DNA of 64,000 nt, taken from assembly GCF_035621475.1 (NCBI RefSeq), contig NZ_CP141799.1, positions 2,034,501 to 2,098,500 on the forward strand. The letters are read 5' to 3'. This stretch comes from Pseudomonas paeninsulae. GTDB lineage: Bacteria; Pseudomonadota; Gammaproteobacteria; Pseudomonadales; Pseudomonadaceae. Both the position numbers and the translations under genes were made by a program. The notes under the pieces were generated by a model, which saw only the letters and a list, made by a program, of their open reading frames with translations, was not told the DNA's origin and searched no databases. Below are positions 59,770-64,000 of this stretch, one piece after another (positions within the stretch are counted from its first letter, which is position 1; the number at the start of each line of letters is the position of its first letter).

Positions 59770-61683
59770 ATGACCCTGCTTAAGTTCACCGATGTTTCCC
59801 TGGCCTACGGCGCCATGCCGCTGCTAGACAAGGTGTCTTGGCAGATTGCCCGTGGCGAGCGGGCCTGCATCATCGGCCGTAATGGTACCGGCAAATCGAG
59901 CATGTTGAAGCTGGTCAAAGGCGACCAGAAGCCTGACGACGGCTCGGTCTGGCGCGCACCGGGGTTGAAGATCGGCGAATTACCGCAGGAGCTGCCAGTT
60001 GCCGACGGACGGACAGTCTTCGATGTGGTTTCCCAGGGCCTGGACGGTGTCGGCGAACTGCTTGCGCAGTATCACCACCTGAGCCAGAACATCGTCACCG
60101 ATGCCGATCTGGACAAGCTCATGCATGTCCAGCATGACCTCGAAGCCCGTGACGGTTGGCGGTTGCAGCAACTGGTCGATAGCACCTTGAGTCGTTTGCA
60201 GTTGCCGGCCGACAAGACCCTGGCTGAACTGTCCGGTGGCTGGCGTCGGCGGGTGTTGTTGGCCCAGGCGCTGGTCTCCGAGCCGGACCTGCTGTTGCTT
60301 GACGAGCCAACCAACCACCTGGACATCGGTGCCATCGCCTGGCTGGAAGAGGCGTTGTTGGGCTTCAACGGCGCCGTGTTGTTCATAACCCACGACCGGG
60401 CCTTCCTGCAGAACCTGGCCACGCGCATTCTCGAGTTGGATCGCGGCGGCTTGATCGACTGGGATGGCGACTACGCCAGTTTCCTGGTGCACAAAGAGGC
60501 CACCCTGGCTGCCGAAGAAACGGCCAACGCGCTGTTCGACAAGCGCCTGGCCCAGGAAGAAGTGTGGATTCGTCAGGGCATCAAGGCGCGTCGCACCCGT
60601 AACGAAGGGCGCGTGCGGGCCTTGAAAGCGTTGCGGGTCGAGCGCAGCGAGCGCCGTGAACGTACCGGCAAAGCCAATATCCTGCTGGATACCGCCGATA
60701 AATCCGGTAAGCAGGTGATGGTGCTGGAGAACGTCAGTTTCGCCCATCCGGGTGGCCCGATGCTGATCAACGATTTCTCCATGGTGCTGCAGCGTGAGGA
60801 CCGTATCGGCCTGCTCGGCGCCAACGGCACCGGCAAAACCACGTTGTTGAAGTTGATGCTCGGCGGCTTGCAGCCAACTGGTGGCAGCGTCAAGGAGGGC
60901 ACGCGCATCGACGTGGCTTACTTCGACCAGCTACGTCATCAGCTCGACCTGGAAAAAACCGTGATCGATAACGTCGCCGAAGGCCGCGACTTCATCGATA
61001 TCGATGGGCAAAGCCGGCACGTGCTGAGCTACCTGGGCGACTTCCTGTTCAGCCCGCAGCGTGCTCGCACGCCAGTCAAGGCGTTGTCGGGTGGCGAGCG
61101 TGCGCGCCTGTTGCTGGCCAAGCTGTTCAGCAAGCCAGCCAACCTGCTGGTACTCGACGAACCGACCAACGACCTCGACGTAGAAACCCTCGAGTTGCTT
61201 GAAGAGGTGTTGTTGACGTTCAAGGGCACCGTGCTGATGGTCAGTCACGACCGGGCATTCCTCGACAATGTGGTGACCAGCACCCTGGTATTCGAGGGCG
61301 AGGGCAAGGTTCGCGAATACGTTGGCGGTTATCAGGACTGGCTGCGTCAGGGCGGTTCACCGCGTTTGCTCGGGGTTGGCGAAACCAAGGGCGGTAAGGC
61401 CGAATTGGCTTCAGCGGTAGTCGAAGCATCGCCTGCCCCTGCACCCGAGGGGGCCGCGGTCGTAAAGAAGAAGCTCAGTTACAAGGTGCAGCGTGAGCTG
61501 GAGTTGCTTCCCGCGCAGATCGACGCGCTGGAGGTGCAGATAGCGGCATTGGAGGCGCAGATCGGTGCCCCGGCTTTTTACCAGCAATCTGCGGAAAAAA
61601 GTGCCGAGGTGTTGGCTCGTTTGCAAAGCCAGCAGCAGGAACTGGATAAACTGCTGGAGCGTTGGGCCGAACTGGAAGGCTGA
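59770..61683 (+). CDS. uup: ABC-F ATPase Uup
   Basis: A 637-residue protein with two ABC domains, no membrane part, and a C-terminal coiled coil (ELELLPAQIDALEVQIAALEAQIG). Walker A GRNGTGKSS and GANGTGKTT, signatures ELSGGWRRR and ALSGGERAR, and Walker B LLLLDEPTNHLD and LLVLDEPTNDLD are intact. ABC-F proteins of this type act on ribosomes or in DNA repair of tandem-repeat loss. ATG 59770 has GAGG; the frame extends to 59521 but is not coding there. Confidence 0.94.
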   Translation: MTLLKFTDVSLAYGAMPLLDKVSWQIARGERACIIGRNGTGKSSMLKLVKGDQKPDDGSVWRAPGLKIGELPQELPVADGRTVFDVVSQGLDGVGELLAQYHHLSQNIVTDADLDKLMHVQHDLEARDGWRLQQLVDSTLSRLQLPADKTLAELSGGWRRRVLLAQALVSEPDLLLLDEPTNHLDIGAIAWLEEALLGFNGAVLFITHDRAFLQNLATRILELDRGGLIDWDGDYASFLVHKEATLAAEETANALFDKRLAQEEVWIRQGIKARRTRNEGRVRALKALRVERSERRERTGKANILLDTADKSGKQVMVLENVSFAHPGGPMLINDFSMVLQREDRIGLLGANGTGKTTLLKLMLGGLQPTGGSVKEGTRIDVAYFDQLRHQLDLEKTVIDNVAEGRDFIDIDGQSRHVLSYLGDFLFSPQRARTPVKALSGGERARLLLAKLFSKPANLLVLDEPTNDLDVETLELLEEVLLTFKGTVLMVSHDRAFLDNVVTSTLVFEGEGKVREYVGGYQDWLRQGGSPRLLGVGETKGGKAELASAVVEASPAPAPEGAAVVKKKLSYKVQRELELLPAQIDALEVQIAALEAQIGAPAFYQQSAEKSAEVLARLQSQQQELDKLLERWAELEG

Positions 61684-61747
61684 GTCCGACTGCCGCAGTG
61701 GCTGATTATCCCCAAGCAGAACCTCAAAACGTCTGGCGGAGACACGC

Positions 61748-62434
61748 ATGGCCATCGAGTATCGGATTACTCTCGACGATAATCATGAGTTCAGTTACAG
61801 GATCGAACTGGACCGCGTGTATGACTCCGCTCAGGTCCATGACGCGCCCAGCTGGACGCGCTTGGGCCACCAGCAGTGCAGCAATTGCCCGCTGAGCAGG
61901 AGCGACTTCAGTCACTGCCCGGCAGCGGTTGATTTGCATCGGGTGATCGAGGATTTTCAAGGTCTGCCGGCCTTCAAGAAAGCTATGGTCTGGGTGCGCA
62001 CGCCAGAGCGTGAATACACCAAGCAGGTCGGTCTGGAAGAGGGCTTGCGTGCGCTGCTCGGGGTGATCATGGCGACCAGTGCTTGTCCGGTGTTGGGCAA
62101 GCTCAAACCGATGGCGCAGAATCACCTGCCGTTCGCCAATAATCAGGAGTTCATCCTGCGCGCAGTTTCGCTGTACCTGGCCCGGCAGTACTTCAATTTC
62201 CGCGAAGGGCGTCTTGCGGATTGGGAGCTCAAGGGTTTGGTGCGCATGTTCCAGCAGTTGCAGTTGGTCAATCAGGCGTTCTGGCAGCGGATTCACGACA
62301 CCTGTGAGGGCGACTCGAATCTCAAGGCCTTTCTGACCTTCTTTTCCATGTCATCGAGCATGACCTATTCGCTGGAAACTCAGTTGCAGAAGATTCGTCC
62401 GTTGGTAATGAGCGCGGGCGACAATTTCGAATGA
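61748..62434 (+). CDS. Conserved hypothetical with Cys motif
   Basis: A 228-residue soluble protein. The start MAIEYRITLDDNHEFSYRIELD is beta-rich. A cluster CSNCPLSRSDFSHCP (C-x2-C-x8-C) at about 44-57 may bind metal. The rest is helical (ALLGVIMATSACPVLGKLKPMAQNHLPF). No named family is recognised, but it lies in the same place as a conserved Pseudomonas gene downstream of uup. GGAG precedes ATG 61748. Confidence 0.8.
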   Translation: MAIEYRITLDDNHEFSYRIELDRVYDSAQVHDAPSWTRLGHQQCSNCPLSRSDFSHCPAAVDLHRVIEDFQGLPAFKKAMVWVRTPEREYTKQVGLEEGLRALLGVIMATSACPVLGKLKPMAQNHLPFANNQEFILRAVSLYLARQYFNFREGRLADWELKGLVRMFQQLQLVNQAFWQRIHDTCEGDSNLKAFLTFFSMSSSMTYSLETQLQKIRPLVMSAGDNFE

Positions 62435-62435
62435 T

Positions 62436-62472
62436 CCTGGAGCGAATGAGGCATGGCGCCTCATTCGCCAGG
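62436..62472. terminator. Hairpin between convergent genes
   Basis: CCTGG-AG-CGAATGAGGC pairs with GCCTCATTCG-CCAGG. It separates the Cys-motif gene from the universal stress protein gene. Confidence 0.65.
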
Positions 62473-62478
62473 TGTGCG

Positions 62479-62919
62479 CTACTCGGGTTTCTTCAGGCGT
62501 ACAGCCAGCACGTCGCAGGGTGCGCCGTGCAGCACGTCATTGGCGGTGGAGCCGAGCAGTAATGCCAGGCCGTGGCGGCCATGGCTGCCAACGATGATCA
62601 GGTCGCAACTTTGCTCTTCAGCCAGGCGGTGTATTTCCTGGCGGGGCTGGCCATAAGCCAGATGGCGTTGATCTGCAGCCAGATCGGGATACTTTCCGGC
62701 AAAACTGTCCAGACGTTCGCGGGCTTGCTCGAATTGCTGCTGTTGCAGCATCGACAAATCCATTGGCACATCACCGCCAAACGCCATGGCCATGGGTTCG
62801 ACTATATGGACCACAGATAGTTTTGCGTGACTGCTCGAGGCCAGCTTCTGCGCGCGCTTCATGACTGGGTCGCATTCTTCGGTTAGGTCGACAGCGACCA
62901 GAATATGCTGGTAAGGCAT
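62479..62919 (-). CDS. Universal stress protein (UspA family)
   Basis: A 146-residue cytosolic protein. HILVAVDLTEECDPVMKRAQKLA starts the fold and GSHGRHGLALLLGSTANDVL is the ATP-binding loop (G-x2-G-x9-G-S/T). USPs are induced under anoxia and stationary phase in Pseudomonas. It is monocistronic, divergent from the next gene. Confidence 0.92.
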   Translation of the reverse strand: MPYQHILVAVDLTEECDPVMKRAQKLASSSHAKLSVVHIVEPMAMAFGGDVPMDLSMLQQQQFEQARERLDSFAGKYPDLAADQRHLAYGQPRQEIHRLAEEQSCDLIIVGSHGRHGLALLLGSTANDVLHGAPCDVLAVRLKKPE

Positions 62920-63005
62920 GGGTGGTTCCTTCTAAGGGTGACCGATGGTGATAAGTATGGCCGCATTGAGCGCTTGTAACAGGGTTATACCAGCGAGATA
63001 AATTT

Positions 63006-63443
63006 ATGCCCACATGGATCATATTGTTGCTTCTGGCTTTTGTGCTTAGCCCACTGGCCATGCTGATGCCGTCGCGGCGACAGCGTGGGCGGATGGATGT
63101 ACGTTTGCAAGCGCGGCGCATGGGGTTGGCGATGCAGTTGTCGCGCGAGCAATGGCCGCACTGGCTGGCCATTGAGCCGCCGGGCCAGTGTCCGCAATAT
63201 CACCGGGCGCGACGTCGTGGCCATGAAGATTGCTGGTGCTACTGGCAGGCTGAACCCGGACAGTGGCTGAATCAATGGCGCGAGCTTTGCGACGATGTGC
63301 CATTGGCCGAACAATTGGCCAGCCTTCCGGTCGATGTGTACAAGGTCGAGGCAACCGCACAGATGATTGCGCTGTATTGGGGGGAGCGGGAAGGATCGGA
63401 CTCGCTGCCGACGATTGCCAGTTTCTTGCTTGCGCGTGCTTGA
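63006..63443 (+). CDS. Small membrane-anchored hypothetical protein
   Basis: A 145-residue protein with one N-terminal membrane helix (MPTWIILLLLAFVLSPLAMLMPS), then a basic segment (RRQRGRMDVRLQARRMGLA) and a Trp-rich domain (EDCWCYWQAEPGQWLNQW). No named family is recognised. It appears conserved in Pseudomonas beside the universal stress gene by remembered gene order. The function is unknown. Confidence 0.7.
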   Translation: MPTWIILLLLAFVLSPLAMLMPSRRQRGRMDVRLQARRMGLAMQLSREQWPHWLAIEPPGQCPQYHRARRRGHEDCWCYWQAEPGQWLNQWRELCDDVPLAEQLASLPVDVYKVEATAQMIALYWGEREGSDSLPTIASFLLARA

Positions 63444-64000
63444 GTGACCGCCCATTGAGGCGTCAGGCAATCAAGAAAGAAAACCCGATGCAAGCACCGG
63501 CTTATAAATGTGGCCAGGCAGGCCGGAAAGGTCGAATGAGCCATGCACCGAGTGCGCGCTGGTCCGGATCTGCATGTCCGTGTATTGGCTGGAAGCCTCT
63601 TCAGGCCTTCTAATGATGCTGTTGGAATACTTGTTCGTCAGAAATGGCGCGCTGCTTTCATGGCAATTGCCAAGCGATTATTCAATAAGCGTCACTGGCT
63701 GCTGATGCTATGGAGCGACAGCTTGATTTTCCGGCTGTTCTACGGGGGGCGGTTCCAGGCGCTCCAGTTTTGTCGGCGAACGCCTTGACCATTACTTCCA
63801 GTGTTCGCGCTTCCCCAGCGCTATAAATGGTCGCGACTAGCGAAGCATAGTCGAGCACAAATGCTGCGTCAGCAGGTTTTGCTCGCGGCATTACGGGGTC
63901 AGTGCCGCGGTGCGGCGTCTATCTTCTTGTTCGATTGTGTCATATGGCACTGCTGGCGGAGTGCCGTCAATTGTGGTCGCTGGTTGCCAGGTCGGCCACC
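63444..64000. other. Right-end stretch without a supportable gene
   Basis: Several short frames occur on both strands. The best is a 69-codon minus-strand frame (63682-63891, FVLDYASLVATIYSAGEARTLEVMVKAFADKTG), which could be part of a real gene, but no family, ribosome site or neighbour supports it. No RNA or repeat was recognised. Confidence 0.4.

Noticed and set aside
63682..63891. 69-codon minus-strand frame at the right end
   Set aside because: Some stretches look protein-like, but there is no ribosome site, family or context; left unannotated as a gene.

Overview
The window is chromosomal DNA of a Pseudomonas-type gammaproteobacterium. The signs are a FimV-family protein, an OprD-family porin, two CheV proteins, Slt, Uup, the mobA/moaB/moeA set, an AraC / FAD-oxidase / GlpD-like / FGGY-kinase cluster, and a gene order that, from memory, resembles two segments of the P. 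aeruginosa chromosome. Codon use is GC-rich and several genes start with GTG or TTG. No species can be named from the sequence alone.

Left backbone (1-25350): a 5'-cut diguanylate cyclase, a DUF2804 protein, a MarR regulator coupled to an EmrB-like drug exporter, a short FimV paralogue, a selenoprotein-W-like (Rdx) protein, a CynX/NimT exporter, PBP4-type dacB, yggL, a dgt-FUSC operon, DoxX, a secreted di-heme c-type protein, a three-gene YqjD/YqjE/YqjK-like membrane operon, an ammonium transporter, an OprD porin, a DUF5610 protein, a small glutaredoxin-like protein and cheV. Two c-di-GMP phosphodiesterase genes here are broken: a Cache-GAF-HD-GYP gene (11096-13308) and an EAL gene (17674-18160).

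Mobile region (about 25390-42370, 17 kb): an integrated element sits at the 3' end of a tRNA-Pro(CGG) gene. A P4-family integrase lies next to the tRNA, a degenerate copy of the tRNA 3' end marks the far side, and repeats of GGCATACAC lie inside both ends. The minus strand then carries a DUF6387-like protein, AlpA, KilA-N, HTH and Rha regulators, small proteins, a Toprim primase, a DUF927 helicase, an iteron-rich candidate replication origin, a decayed KilA-N gene, two large proteins resembling phage internal/ejection proteins, an HTH protein, two related terminase-small-subunit-like proteins and DUF4224/HTH proteins. Two plus-strand cargo genes lie near the far end. No portal, large terminase, capsid, tail or lysis gene is visible. 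The element therefore looks like a phage satellite (phage-inducible island) or a strongly reduced prophage, and it is the most interesting object in the window.

Right backbone (42442-64000): a YgdI/YgdR lipoprotein, molybdenum-cofactor genes (mobA against moaB-moeA), an AraC regulator divergent from an FAD oxidase-glpD-like pair and an FGGY kinase, a response regulator / CheC-like / histidine kinase operon, a YegS-type lipid kinase, a second CheV, a DUF1499 lipoprotein divergent from a MOSC protein with overlapping start codons, slt divergent from uup, a conserved Cys-motif protein, a universal stress protein and a small membrane-anchored protein. The last 550 bases hold no gene that can be supported.
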